Shown in pieces: positions 15,448-24,515 of a DNA stretch of 41,569 nucleotides. How positions within the stretch are numbered: position 1 is the first letter of the stretch; every line of letters starts with the position of its first letter. Source of the stretch: Actinomycetes bacterium (lineage in GTDB: Bacteria > Actinomycetota > Acidimicrobiia > Acidimicrobiales > Ilumatobacteraceae); contig JANXUX010000208.1 of assembly GCA_025351965.1 (NCBI GenBank), forward strand, positions 1-41,569. Direction: 5' to 3'. The notes below the pieces were generated by a model. That model saw only the letters and a list, made by a program, of their open reading frames with translations. It was not told where the DNA came from and did no database searches. The translations under genes and the position numbers were made by a program.

Positions 15448-16020
15448 ATGGCGACGTTCGCGCACAAACCGACCATCGAGGGCGAGCGAATCATCCTGCG
15501 CCCGTTGCAGTCAGACGATGCCGACGCTCTTCTCGCGGCGATGGAAAATGGCGACAGCATGCGCCTCACCGGAACACATGCGACGTTCACGCTCGAGCAG
15601 CTCGAGGCGTGGGTGACGTCGCGCCCGCTGCAGGACGACCGCCTCGACCTGGCGATCATCGACCGCGTCTCGGGTGCTTTCGTCGGTGACCTGGCGATCA
15701 ACGAGTGGGATGCGGACAACCAGAGCTGCAACTTCCGGATCGCGCTGACTCCGGCCGGACAGAACCGCGGAATCGGTACCGAGGCGACCCGGCTGATCGT
15801 CGGCTACGTGTTCGAACACCTGCCGATCCACCGGATCAGCCTCGACGTGTACGCCTTCAACCCGCGTGCGGCCCACGTGTACACGACCGTCGGATTCGTC
15901 GTCGAGGGACGGGCCCGTCACACGCTGCTGTGGGACGGCACGTTCCACGATTCGGTCCTGATGAGCATCCTCCGACCGGACTGGGAGGCGGACCGGGCGG
16001 CCCGTACACTCCGCCCGTGA
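15448..16020 (+). CDS. GNAT N-acetyltransferase, RimJ/RimL type
   Basis: I chose the ATG at 15448, where the family homology begins (ERIILRPLQSDDADAL) and a GGAAGAATGGAG stretch precedes it. The 190-residue protein shows the acetyl-CoA binding motif A region RIALTPAGQNRGIGTEATRL and the motif B pattern HRISLDVYAFNPRAAHVYTTVGF. Such enzymes acetylate protein N-termini or small amines; the substrate here is unknown. It overlaps the following cupin gene by 4 bp (GTGA), so the two are translated together. Confidence 0.9.
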   Translation: MATFAHKPTIEGERIILRPLQSDDADALLAAMENGDSMRLTGTHATFTLEQLEAWVTSRPLQDDRLDLAIIDRVSGAFVGDLAINEWDADNQSCNFRIALTPAGQNRGIGTEATRLIVGYVFEHLPIHRISLDVYAFNPRAAHVYTTVGFVVEGRARHTLLWDGTFHDSVLMSILRPDWEADRAARTLRP

Positions 16021-16379
16021 CCATCTCCTTCCGCGCCGCAGAGATCCCATCCGCCGACCTCGCTGAGAAGCCCCTCGGTCAGCCGTCCGCCGAGCCGTTG
16101 GCGGGCGAGATCCTGACCCGCAGCCAGGTGTTCTTCGACGAGGGTGCGATCACCTCCGGTACGTGGGAGTGTGAGCCGGGCGCCTCGCGCTGGGAGTTCC
16201 TCACCCGCGGCGAGATCATCTACGTACTCTCCGGCCGGATGACCGTCGAGCAGGACGGCGAGGCCGCTGTGGAGTTGACCGCCGGGTCGAGCTGCATCTT
16301 CCCCCTCGGCTGGTGCGGCGTATGGACCGTGCACGAGACCCTGCGCAAGGTCTTCGTCGTCTACCGCCCGACGGCGTAG
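16017..16379 (+). CDS. Small cupin-domain protein
   Basis: The 120-residue protein begins at the GTG of a GTGA overlap with the acetyltransferase. It forms a single cupin barrel of the Cupin_3 type: WEFLTRGEIIYVLSGRMTV is motif 1, and a segment with FPLGWCGVWTVHETLRKVFV is motif 2. The usual metal-binding histidines of motif 1 are absent, so it may be a non-metal or binding cupin, as in (S)-ureidoglycine aminohydrolase-like or EutQ-like relatives. No function can be assigned. Confidence 0.8.
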   Translation: MTISFRAAEIPSADLAEKPLGQPSAEPLAGEILTRSQVFFDEGAITSGTWECEPGASRWEFLTRGEIIYVLSGRMTVEQDGEAAVELTAGSSCIFPLGWCGVWTVHETLRKVFVVYRPTA

Positions 16380-16409
16380 TCCGCAGCGGCGCCGAGGCCC
16401 ACGCGGCGA

Positions 16410-17546
16410 TCAGCCGAGCGGCGCGGCGACCTTGGTGACGACGACGCTGCCGACGCTGTAGCCGGCGCCGAACGAACAGATCACGCCGACGTCGCCGACA
16501 GCCAGATCATCGCGATGCAGGTGGAACGCGATCACCGAGCCGGCCGAGCTGGTGTTGGCGTACTCGTCGAGGATGACGGGCGCCTCCTCGTCGGTCGGGA
16601 CGCGCCCGAGCACGCCCCTGGCGATCAGTTGGTTCATCTTCAAATTGGCCTGATGCAACCAGAACCGGCGGATCGACGACGCCTCGAAGCCGAGCGTCTC
16701 CAGGTGCGCGGTGATGTGCGCCGACACCATCGGACAGACCTCGCGGAAGACCTGCTGGCCGCGCTGACGGAACACGAGATCATGCGGATCGCGCTCGCCG
16801 ACCTCGCTCGGGTTGAGGAACCCGGCGTCGTTGCGGATGTTGTTCGAGAACTGGGTCGCGAGCTTGGTCCCGAGCACGGCCCAGGCCTCGGACGCGACCG
16901 CGTCGTCGCTGCGCTCGAGCACCAGCGCCGTGCAGGCGTCGCCGAAGATGAAGTGGAAGTCGCGGAGCTCGAAGTTGTTGTGCCCGGACGTGATCTCCGG
17001 GTTGACGACCACGACGCAGCGAGCCGACCCGTTGCGCAGCGCATCGACGGCCGCCTGGATCGAGAACGTCGCCGACGAGCAGGCGACGTTCATGTCGTAT
17101 GCCCAGCCGCCTGCGCCGAGCTGGTTCTGGATCTCGATCGACACCGCTGGATACGCACGCTGCAGGTTCGAACAGCCGACGATGACGGCATCGACCTCGT
17201 CACCCCTGCGGCCCGCCATGGCCAGCGCCTGGCGGATCGCCGGCATCGCCATCTCGGCCTGGATGCCGAGCTCCTGCTCGCTGCGCAGCTTGAGGTTGGG
17301 ACGCATCCGCTCCGGGTCCAGGACACCGGCCTTGTCGATGACGTAGCGGGAGCGGATTCCGGACGCCTTGAGGATGAACTCCTCGTCGGGCACCGCTCGT
17401 TCGGTGACCAGCCCGCGAGCGATCTCGTCGGCGTGCTCTGCATTCCAGCGCTGGACGAACGTCGTCAACGACGCCACCAACTCGGCATTGCTGATCGATT
17501 CGGTCGGGGTGTGCAGCCCGGTCCCCGTGATCACGATCTGGCTCAC
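16410..17546 (-). CDS. Beta-ketoacyl-ACP synthase III-like enzyme (FabH family)
   Basis: The 378-residue thiolase-fold protein has the catalytic triad of ketosynthase III enzymes: Cys156 in NVACSSAT, His298 in WLHQANLKM and Asn331 in EYANTSSAGS. It is longer than housekeeping FabH (about 320) and resembles the FabH2-type enzymes that start acyl chains from medium-chain acyl-CoA. I chose the GTG at 17546 (AGGGGA upstream) because the core strand SQIVITGTGLHTP begins there; an ATG about 13 codons upstream is possible. No acyl carrier protein or other fatty-acid gene is adjacent, so its pathway is open. Confidence 0.88.
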   Translation of the reverse strand: MSQIVITGTGLHTPTESISNAELVASLTTFVQRWNAEHADEIARGLVTERAVPDEEFILKASGIRSRYVIDKAGVLDPERMRPNLKLRSEQELGIQAEMAMPAIRQALAMAGRRGDEVDAVIVGCSNLQRAYPAVSIEIQNQLGAGGWAYDMNVACSSATFSIQAAVDALRNGSARCVVVVNPEITSGHNNFELRDFHFIFGDACTALVLERSDDAVASEAWAVLGTKLATQFSNNIRNDAGFLNPSEVGERDPHDLVFRQRGQQVFREVCPMVSAHITAHLETLGFEASSIRRFWLHQANLKMNQLIARGVLGRVPTDEEAPVILDEYANTSSAGSVIAFHLHRDDLAVGDVGVICSFGAGYSVGSVVVTKVAAPLG

Positions 17547-17656
17547 TGCATTCCCCTTGTCCGCGGTGGAGGCGTACGTCGGCATCCGCATTCCCCAACC
17601 CCGAGTATGACCGACAGCGGGTCGACAACGGGGGGCGGTGTGCCACACTCGACCCG

Positions 17657-17728
17657 ATGATCTTCGCGACCGCGCCGTGGCGCCGTGGCGCCTGTGCCAT
17701 CCGCAGCTGCGCCGGGGCTGACCGATGA
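17657..17728 (+). CDS. Possible short leading ORF or lost N-terminus of the polymerase
   Basis: A 23-codon ORF reads MIFATAPWRRGACAIRSCAG and three more residues, and its TGA overlaps the polymerase start (ATGA at 17725). Its start resembles how I recall PolA-like relatives beginning, so it could be the original N-terminus displaced by a frameshift, or a translated, coupled leader. A CACACT box lies 7 bp before its ATG. Confidence 0.35.
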   Translation: MIFATAPWRRGACAIRSCAGADR

Positions 17729-19491
17729 GGAACCTCGAAGAAGTGACGAGCGACCATCTCGGCGCGCAAGTGCTCGCCGATCTGCGCGCCGCAGGCATCG
17801 AGCGCGGTGGGCCCCTCGCGCTGACCCTGCGTGCTGGCATCGGTCTCGGCCTCGCCGCAGCGGGGTTCGAGCAAGCGATCGCGACGGTCGACCCGGCGTC
17901 GGTCGTGCGGACCGTCGAGGCTGCACTTCGCCCTCGATGGGTCACCTGGTCGAACGATACGGCGAAGGCGCTGATCGCCGACGGGGTGCGCGTCGCAACG
18001 TGCTGGGACATCGCCGCCGTCCACCGGTTGCTGTTCGGGGGTTGGCGCGCCGACCCGGCGCGTGTGGTCGCCGGGCTGCACGGCCTGGCGTCGTCGAGCA
18101 TCCCCGCGATGGGTCAGATGAACCTGCTCGACATCGCGGGCGACGACGGGGCTGATGCCGACGACCCGGTTCGTCCTGACGGCCACCTCCGCCCGGAGTG
18201 GGTGGCCGGCGGCTGGGCAGCCGACGTGACGCGTCTCGGTCGTTGGGCGTCGGCGGCTTTCGCGACGTTCGAGCAACAACGCGACCGTCTCGCCCGCTCG
18301 GACACCGCCGCGCGTGCTGCAGCGACTGCTCGATCGGAGTCGGCGGTGGAGCTGTTGTGCGCTGAACTGGAGGCCGACGGTCTACCGATCGACATCGCGG
18401 TCGCCGAGGCCACCATCACCGCATCCGTCGGACCGCGCACCACGAGCGAGTCCTCGGCCGAGGCCGCCCGGGCAGAACGAGATGCGGCGGTGCTCCGCCA
18501 CCTCCCGGCCAGCAACGACATCGATCTGCGCAACCCCGCCCATGTCAAGTCACTGCTCAACCGGGCGGGTGTCGACGTTCCGGACACACGTGCCTGGCGG
18601 CTGGAGCCGTTCCGCGCGGCCCACCCGGTCGTCGATGCACTGCTCACGTGGCGCAAAGCGGAGCGAATCGCGACGACGTACGGCTACAGCTGGCTCGACG
18701 AGCACGTCGGCCGTGACGGACGGTTGCGTGGCGCGTGGAGCGGCAGCGACGGAGCGGCCGGGCGGATGACCGCACAAGCCGGGCTGCACAACCTGCCCGC
18801 CGACATGCGCGTCGCCGTCGTCGCCGAGCCGGGGTACGTGTTCGTGCGCGCCGACCTCGGCCAGATCGAGCCCCGCGTCCTGGCGGCCATCTCATACGAC
18901 CGCCAGTTCGCCGCCGCCACCCAGGAGGACGACATGTACGCACCGGTCGCAGCGCGGCTCGGTGTCGATCGTCCGGTGGCCAAGATCGCCGTACTCGCGG
19001 CGATGTACGGCCAGACGTCCGGCGCAGCCGGCCAGGCCCTGCGTGGGTTGGAGGCCGCGTATCCCGTGGCGATGGGCTACCTGCGCGACGCCGACGAATC
19101 GGGCCGTGCCGGACGGGATCTGCGCACCTACGGCGGCCGGCTGATCCGGATGTGGCCGACGCCCGATCATCTGGACGACCGCGAGCAGCGCGCCGTCGCC
19201 AACGGCCGGGGCCGATACGGGCGCAACGCCGTCGTGCAGGGTGCGGCTGCCGAGCTGTTCAAGTCGTGGGCGGTGACGGTCCGGGCGCGCACGATCGAGC
19301 ACGGGGCGCGTGTCGTGCTCTGCCTGCACGACGAACTGCTCGTTCACGCCCCGGCCGAGTCCGCAGCCGTGGTCGCTGCCGTCCTCGACGACTGCCTGCA
19401 GGAGGCTGCGTGGCGTTGGGCGCCGGATCGCAGCGTCCGCTTCGTCGCCGACACGAGCATCGTCGAGCGTTGGTCCGACGCGAAGGCGTAG
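17725..19491 (+). CDS. Family A DNA polymerase, actinobacterial bifunctional 3'-5' exonuclease/polymerase type
   Basis: The 588-residue protein carries all polymerase motifs of the PolI family: motif A with Asp377 in RADLGQIEPRVLAA, motif B with Arg416, Lys420 and Tyr428 in RPVAKIAVLAAMYG, and motif C with His535-Asp536-Glu537 in CLHDELLV. It is shorter than PolI (about 900) and has no 5' nuclease domain. The N-terminal third corresponds to the degenerate 3'-5' exonuclease domain of a family I know from actinobacterial genomes (RPRWVTWSNDTAKALIADG). I see no clear DEDD residues, so proofreading is doubtful. It is probably an accessory repair polymerase. No typical ribosome site precedes the ATG. 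Confidence 0.85.
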   Translation: MRNLEEVTSDHLGAQVLADLRAAGIERGGPLALTLRAGIGLGLAAAGFEQAIATVDPASVVRTVEAALRPRWVTWSNDTAKALIADGVRVATCWDIAAVHRLLFGGWRADPARVVAGLHGLASSSIPAMGQMNLLDIAGDDGADADDPVRPDGHLRPEWVAGGWAADVTRLGRWASAAFATFEQQRDRLARSDTAARAAATARSESAVELLCAELEADGLPIDIAVAEATITASVGPRTTSESSAEAARAERDAAVLRHLPASNDIDLRNPAHVKSLLNRAGVDVPDTRAWRLEPFRAAHPVVDALLTWRKAERIATTYGYSWLDEHVGRDGRLRGAWSGSDGAAGRMTAQAGLHNLPADMRVAVVAEPGYVFVRADLGQIEPRVLAAISYDRQFAAATQEDDMYAPVAARLGVDRPVAKIAVLAAMYGQTSGAAGQALRGLEAAYPVAMGYLRDADESGRAGRDLRTYGGRLIRMWPTPDHLDDREQRAVANGRGRYGRNAVVQGAAAELFKSWAVTVRARTIEHGARVVLCLHDELLVHAPAESAAVVAAVLDDCLQEAAWRWAPDRSVRFVADTSIVERWSDAKA

Positions 19492-19518
19492 CGGGATCAC
19501 CCACCTCGCGTGACCCCG

Positions 19519-20703
19519 CTACGAGGCGTCGGCCTGCAGCGACCGGTAGCGAGCATGGCCGAGCCACGTGACAGCGGCACACGAGGCGCCGATCACCGAG
19601 GGCAGCCACATCCCGTGCGCGCTGAACGACGCCGTCGCGATCGGCGACATGATCGCCCGGCCGAGGGTGGCGCCACCGACCATCATTGCCAGCCCCGTCG
19701 ACGGATTCGAGGGCACGAGGCTGTTCGACAGCGAGAGTGTGGCGAGGATGGAGAACTCGAACGCGCCGATGAACACGGCGAGCGCGGCGACGCCGACGAT
19801 CAGGTGATCGTGCGTGAGGGCGAGGACGATGCCGGCGGGGACGATGATGGAGCACCCGATCATCGTCGAGCGCTGCTTGCCCCACGCGTCGAGGAAGCGC
19901 ACCGTCGACGACGCGGCGATGAACTCGACAGCACCGAACGCGAAGATCACCCCGGCGAGCTTGGTGTCGCTGAAGTCGAAGTCGTCCTGCAGCCACTTGC
20001 CGAACGTGACGAAGACACTCTGAGCCGATGCCGTGAGCGTCACCGTCGCGGCGATGACCCACCAACCGTTGCCCAGTCGGGCGCGTGCGTGGCGGGCGAC
20101 GACGACGGCGGCCGGACGCTCCGGTTCTGCCGGCAAGCGGTGGCGCAGGAACGCAGCCATCACGACGACGGCAACGACCGCGAGCACGTAACCCCACCGC
20201 CACGACGTCAGCCCGGTGAGCAGGCCCATCAGCACGACACCGACGAACAGCCCGATCGCCCAGGCGGTCTCGGTCAGCCCGATCGCCCGACCGACCTTGG
20301 CGTATTCGACACGGTCGGTGAGCCACGCGATGACGCCGAGATCGAACACGATCTTGGCCATCGCCATCAGCGCCAGGCCAACGGCGAACTGGACGATACC
20401 GGTGCTTGACGCGCTCAGCGAGGTGCCGAACGCCATGCCGAGCAGACCCGTCCACATCGCGGTCCGGCGCTGGAACCGCGCGGCCACGCGGGTCAGTATC
20501 GGCGCGCTCAGCCCGGCGAACTCTCCGATCGCGATCGCCCCACCGACGCTCGCCAGGCTGACGTGCAGACCGCTGGCGATCGTTGCCACGAACGGCGCAG
20601 CGAACCGGAACGCGCTGTTCGCGGCGACCTTGGCGACCGTCAGCGCGAGCAGTGACGAGCGGACCTCGACGCTGTAGGACTTGTCGAGACGGCTGGCCAA
20701 CAC
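19519..20703 (-). CDS. Major facilitator superfamily transporter
   Basis: The protein has 394 residues and about twelve hydrophobic helices, with a typical loop after helix 2 (GLSAPILTRVAARFQRRTAM) and a central charged loop. The gene converges on the polymerase gene, with stops 27 bp apart. I chose the GTG at 20703, which gives a normal MFS N-terminus (VLASRLDKSY); the frame stays open for 65 further codons upstream but then overlaps the aspartokinase start. The substrate cannot be told from sequence. Confidence 0.85.
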   Translation of the reverse strand: MLASRLDKSYSVEVRSSLLALTVAKVAANSAFRFAAPFVATIASGLHVSLASVGGAIAIGEFAGLSAPILTRVAARFQRRTAMWTGLLGMAFGTSLSASSTGIVQFAVGLALMAMAKIVFDLGVIAWLTDRVEYAKVGRAIGLTETAWAIGLFVGVVLMGLLTGLTSWRWGYVLAVVAVVVMAAFLRHRLPAEPERPAAVVVARHARARLGNGWWVIAATVTLTASAQSVFVTFGKWLQDDFDFSDTKLAGVIFAFGAVEFIAASSTVRFLDAWGKQRSTMIGCSIIVPAGIVLALTHDHLIVGVAALAVFIGAFEFSILATLSLSNSLVPSNPSTGLAMMVGGATLGRAIMSPIATASFSAHGMWLPSVIGASCAAVTWLGHARYRSLQADAS

Positions 20704-20802
20704 GGGTCGTGAGGGTACTGATCCGGGTGTCGAGCGCCACGACCGGGCCGGTAACCTTGCGTCGGCCTCGAACGGCCCCTCCTCGTCCAAAGGAATCGGC
20801 CA

Positions 20803-22053
20803 GTGGCCCTGATCGTCCAGAAATTCGGCGGAACCTCGGTCGCTGACCCGGACCGCATGCGCGCCGTCGCTGATCATGTCGCGTTCACCAAGCGCCACGG
20901 CAACGACGTCGTCGTCGTCGTCAGCGCGATGGGCAAGACGACCGACAACCTGATCGCACTCGCCGCGCAGGTGTCCAACACTCGCCCCGGCCGAGAGATG
21001 GACATGCTGCTGACCACCGGCGAGCGGATGTCAGCGGCGCTCGTCTGCATGGCGCTCAACGACCTCGGCATCGATGCGATCTCCTTCACCGGCAGCCAGG
21101 TGGGCATCATCACCGACAACGTGCACGGCAAGGCCAAGATCCTCGAGGTCAGGGGCGACCGGGTGCGCGCCGCACTCGCCCAGGGCAAGGTCTGCGTGAT
21201 CGCCGGGTTCCAGGGTGTCAGTACCGACAAAGAGATCACCACCCTCGGGCGCGGTGCCAGCGATCTGACTGCATCCGCGCTCGCCAAGGCACTCAACGCA
21301 GATGCGTGCGAGATCTACACCGACGTCACGGGCGTCTTCACCGCCGACCCGCGCATCGTCCCCCGCGCCCGCAAGCTCCCCCACGTCAACTTCGACGAGA
21401 TGCTCGAGATGGCCGGCGCCGGCAGCAAGGTCCTCGCCCTGCGCAGCGTCGAGTTCGCCCGCAACCACAATGTCCCGCTCCACGTCCGCTCCAGCTTCAC
21501 CTGGGAGCCGGGCACGTGGGTCAGCGCCAAGGAGCCCAGTATGGAAGAGCCCATCATCTCCGGAGTCGTCACCGACACGAGTGACGCCAAGGTCACGGTC
21601 GTCGGTGTTCCGGATCGCCCGGGCATCTCCGCAGCCCTGTTCGAGCCGCTCGCCGCAGCGAACGTGAACGTCGACATGATCGTCCAGAACACCTCCAAGG
21701 CGGGCACGACGGACATCAGCTTCACGATGCCGAAGGCCGACATGGCCGTCGCCGAGCAGATCGTGGCCCGAGTCGCGGCCGAGATCGGAGCGATCGAGGT
21801 GACCCACGACGCGAGCATCTCCAAGATCAGCCTCGTCGGTGCCGGGATGAAGACCAGCCCCGGCATCGCCGCGAAGATGTTCCGTGTCCTGGCCGACGAG
21901 GGCGTGAACATCGAGATGATCTCGACGAGCACGATCCGGATCAGCGTGGTCTGCGCAGCATCGGACCTCGAGCACGCAGCGCGCAGCCTGCACACGGCGT
22001 TCGGCCTCGACGGCCCGCAGGACTACGCAGCGCCGCTGCCGGAGCGCAAGTGA
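20803..22053 (+). CDS. lysC: Aspartokinase, alpha subunit (full length)
   Basis: Aspartokinase phosphorylates aspartate, the first step towards lysine, threonine, methionine and diaminopimelate. The 416-residue protein begins at a GTG with AAAGGA upstream. The kinase domain carries KFGGTS (7-12), the TTLGRGASDLTA segment and the YTDVTGVFTADPR loop. Two ACT domains follow (about 260-410; VTVVGVPDRPGISAALFEPL and LVGAGMKTSPGIAAKMF), the binding sites for lysine/threonine feedback. Size and layout match the alpha-beta type of Corynebacterium and Bacillus, in which the C-terminal part is also made as a separate beta chain. asd lies 1 kb downstream. Confidence 0.96.
   Translation: MALIVQKFGGTSVADPDRMRAVADHVAFTKRHGNDVVVVVSAMGKTTDNLIALAAQVSNTRPGREMDMLLTTGERMSAALVCMALNDLGIDAISFTGSQVGIITDNVHGKAKILEVRGDRVRAALAQGKVCVIAGFQGVSTDKEITTLGRGASDLTASALAKALNADACEIYTDVTGVFTADPRIVPRARKLPHVNFDEMLEMAGAGSKVLALRSVEFARNHNVPLHVRSSFTWEPGTWVSAKEPSMEEPIISGVVTDTSDAKVTVVGVPDRPGISAALFEPLAAANVNVDMIVQNTSKAGTTDISFTMPKADMAVAEQIVARVAAEIGAIEVTHDASISKISLVGAGMKTSPGIAAKMFRVLADEGVNIEMISTSTIRISVVCAASDLEHAARSLHTAFGLDGPQDYAAPLPERK
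21541..22053 (+). CDS. lysC: Aspartokinase beta subunit from an internal start
   Basis: AAGGAG at 21529-21534 lies 6 bp before the ATG of codon 247 of lysC (MEEPIISGVVTD), in the same frame. In Corynebacterium glutamicum the beta subunit starts at the equivalent methionine of its own MEE sequence. The 170-residue product would hold just the two ACT domains and assemble with the full-length chain as a regulatory alpha2-beta2 enzyme. The internal start is read directly from the sequence; its use is inferred from the homologous system. Confidence 0.75.
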   Translation: MEEPIISGVVTDTSDAKVTVVGVPDRPGISAALFEPLAAANVNVDMIVQNTSKAGTTDISFTMPKADMAVAEQIVARVAAEIGAIEVTHDASISKISLVGAGMKTSPGIAAKMFRVLADEGVNIEMISTSTIRISVVCAASDLEHAARSLHTAFGLDGPQDYAAPLPERK

Positions 22054-22119
22054 TCCACGATCGAGCCACCCCCGGCTGGTCGCTGTGACCACCCCGCACC
22101 GACCTGACAGACTGGGCTG

Positions 22120-22956
22120 ATGGCCCGTCGACCCCAACTCATCCCGTGGCGTACCGCGGGCCGGGTCAGCGAGGACCAGACCTCGGCCGACGATGTCGTG
22201 CGCGAGATCGGATGGGTCTTCAACAACGAGACCGGCGCCACCCTCGACCTCGAGGAGTTCACCGGCACCGGTGACCAGGAGATCTTCGCCTACCTCACTG
22301 CCTTCGACCTGCTCAGCCCTGACATCGCCGAGCAGACGCTCGTCGAGATCGGCTCCGGGATCGGGCGGATGACGGCGGGTTTCAGCAAGGCCTTCGGCGA
22401 GGTCGTTGCCTGCGATCTCGACGCCGCGTTCCTCGAGCGCTGCCGCCAGACCGTCGCCAAGCTCGGCGTCGTCGAGCGTCTGCGCACGGTCCACGTCGCC
22501 GACGGTCGCACACTCAACGTCGCCGACGGCGAGGCCGACCTCACGTTCAGCTACATCACACTGCAGCACTGCGACCACAACGACGCGTTGTCGCTCGTCG
22601 GCGAAGCCGCCAGGGTCACCAAGTCCGGCGGGCACATCGCCCTGAACTTCCGCACCTGGACCGGCATCGACGTGCTGCTCTGGCCGCTCGGCAAGGTCAC
22701 CCGCGCACTCTGGCGGGTGCCGGGCTTCGGCCCGTGGCTGGCCAAGCGGCGGATGGCGTCGCGTCTCGGCTGGCAGGCCAACCGACTGTCGCCCGATCAG
22801 GTGTCGAAATACCTCGACGGGTTGAGCGAGAAGTTCGCAACGCGCGTGATCTTCCACTCGCCGGAGCGCGCGATGGCCAAGCGGTCCGACGCTGAGTTGC
22901 GAACCTTCGAGGGTGTGAACCCGAGCCACTGGTGGCTCGTCGCCGAGCGGCTGTAG
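22120..22956 (+). CDS. Class I SAM-dependent methyltransferase
   Basis: The 278-residue protein carries motif I, TLVEIGSGIGRMT, then VACDLDAAFLERC, the post-II region TFSYITLQHCDHNDA and GGHIALNF, with a C-terminal region rich in Trp and Arg. This is the Methyltransf_11/25 type of small-molecule methyltransferase; the substrate is unknown. It lies between lysC and asd in the same direction, and its insertion between these two is unusual. CAGACT lies 6 bp before the ATG and there is no Shine-Dalgarno sequence, so it may be transcribed from its own leaderless promoter. Confidence 0.85.
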   Translation: MARRPQLIPWRTAGRVSEDQTSADDVVREIGWVFNNETGATLDLEEFTGTGDQEIFAYLTAFDLLSPDIAEQTLVEIGSGIGRMTAGFSKAFGEVVACDLDAAFLERCRQTVAKLGVVERLRTVHVADGRTLNVADGEADLTFSYITLQHCDHNDALSLVGEAARVTKSGGHIALNFRTWTGIDVLLWPLGKVTRALWRVPGFGPWLAKRRMASRLGWQANRLSPDQVSKYLDGLSEKFATRVIFHSPERAMAKRSDAELRTFEGVNPSHWWLVAERL

Positions 22957-24120
<1,164 letters not shown>

Positions 24121-24233
24121 CGGCTGGTTCGGCCACGCTGCGGGCCGGCTTCTGGGTGCTCACACGGACCGGACTCGGGCCGATTGCACACCCAGTCCGT
24201 CGAACGGGTGCGACGAACCCGCCTGGAGCAGAT

Positions 24234-24515
24234 CTACGGGCAGGCGCAGGGCATCGCGTGGCAGCGCGGGCAACCGTCGGCGTATCGCTGCAGCGCTTCG
24301 TCGAGGTCGACGCCCATCTGGTTGGCGAGGGTTGCGACCCACGCGATCACGTCGCCGAACTCGTGCACCTGCTGCTCCCGGGTGCCCTTGCGCACGGCCT
24401 GGGCGAGCTCGCCGACCTCTTCGGCCAGCCAGGCAACGGTGCTCGGCACGCCGCGGGCGCGGTCGCGATCGCCGAAGGTGCGCTCGATGATGTCCTGCAG
24501 CTCAGCGATGTCCAT
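24234..24515 (-). CDS. MazG-like nucleotide pyrophosphohydrolase
   Basis: The 93-residue protein starts at an ATG preceded by GGAGGT. It contains the all-alpha NTP pyrophosphohydrolase motif: AEEVGELAQAV and then EFGDVIAWVATLANQMGVDL, i.e. the ExxE and ExxD ligands of two magnesium ions. Such enzymes hydrolyse non-canonical or excess NTPs. The C-terminus carries a Cys-rich tail, CPRCHAMPCACP, also found in some short MazG-like proteins and possibly metal-binding. The start overlaps the end of the alpha-glucosidase gene by 14 bp, so the two are coupled although functionally unrelated. Confidence 0.9.
   Translation of the reverse strand: MDIAELQDIIERTFGDRDRARGVPSTVAWLAEEVGELAQAVRKGTREQQVHEFGDVIAWVATLANQMGVDLDEALQRYADGCPRCHAMPCACP

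Noticed and set aside
19259-20740. Long reverse-strand open frame (493 codons) over the polymerase end and the MFS gene
   Set aside because: It lies on the same strand as the MFS gene in another frame and the product is Arg-rich with no motif; the MFS frame has clear membrane helices.
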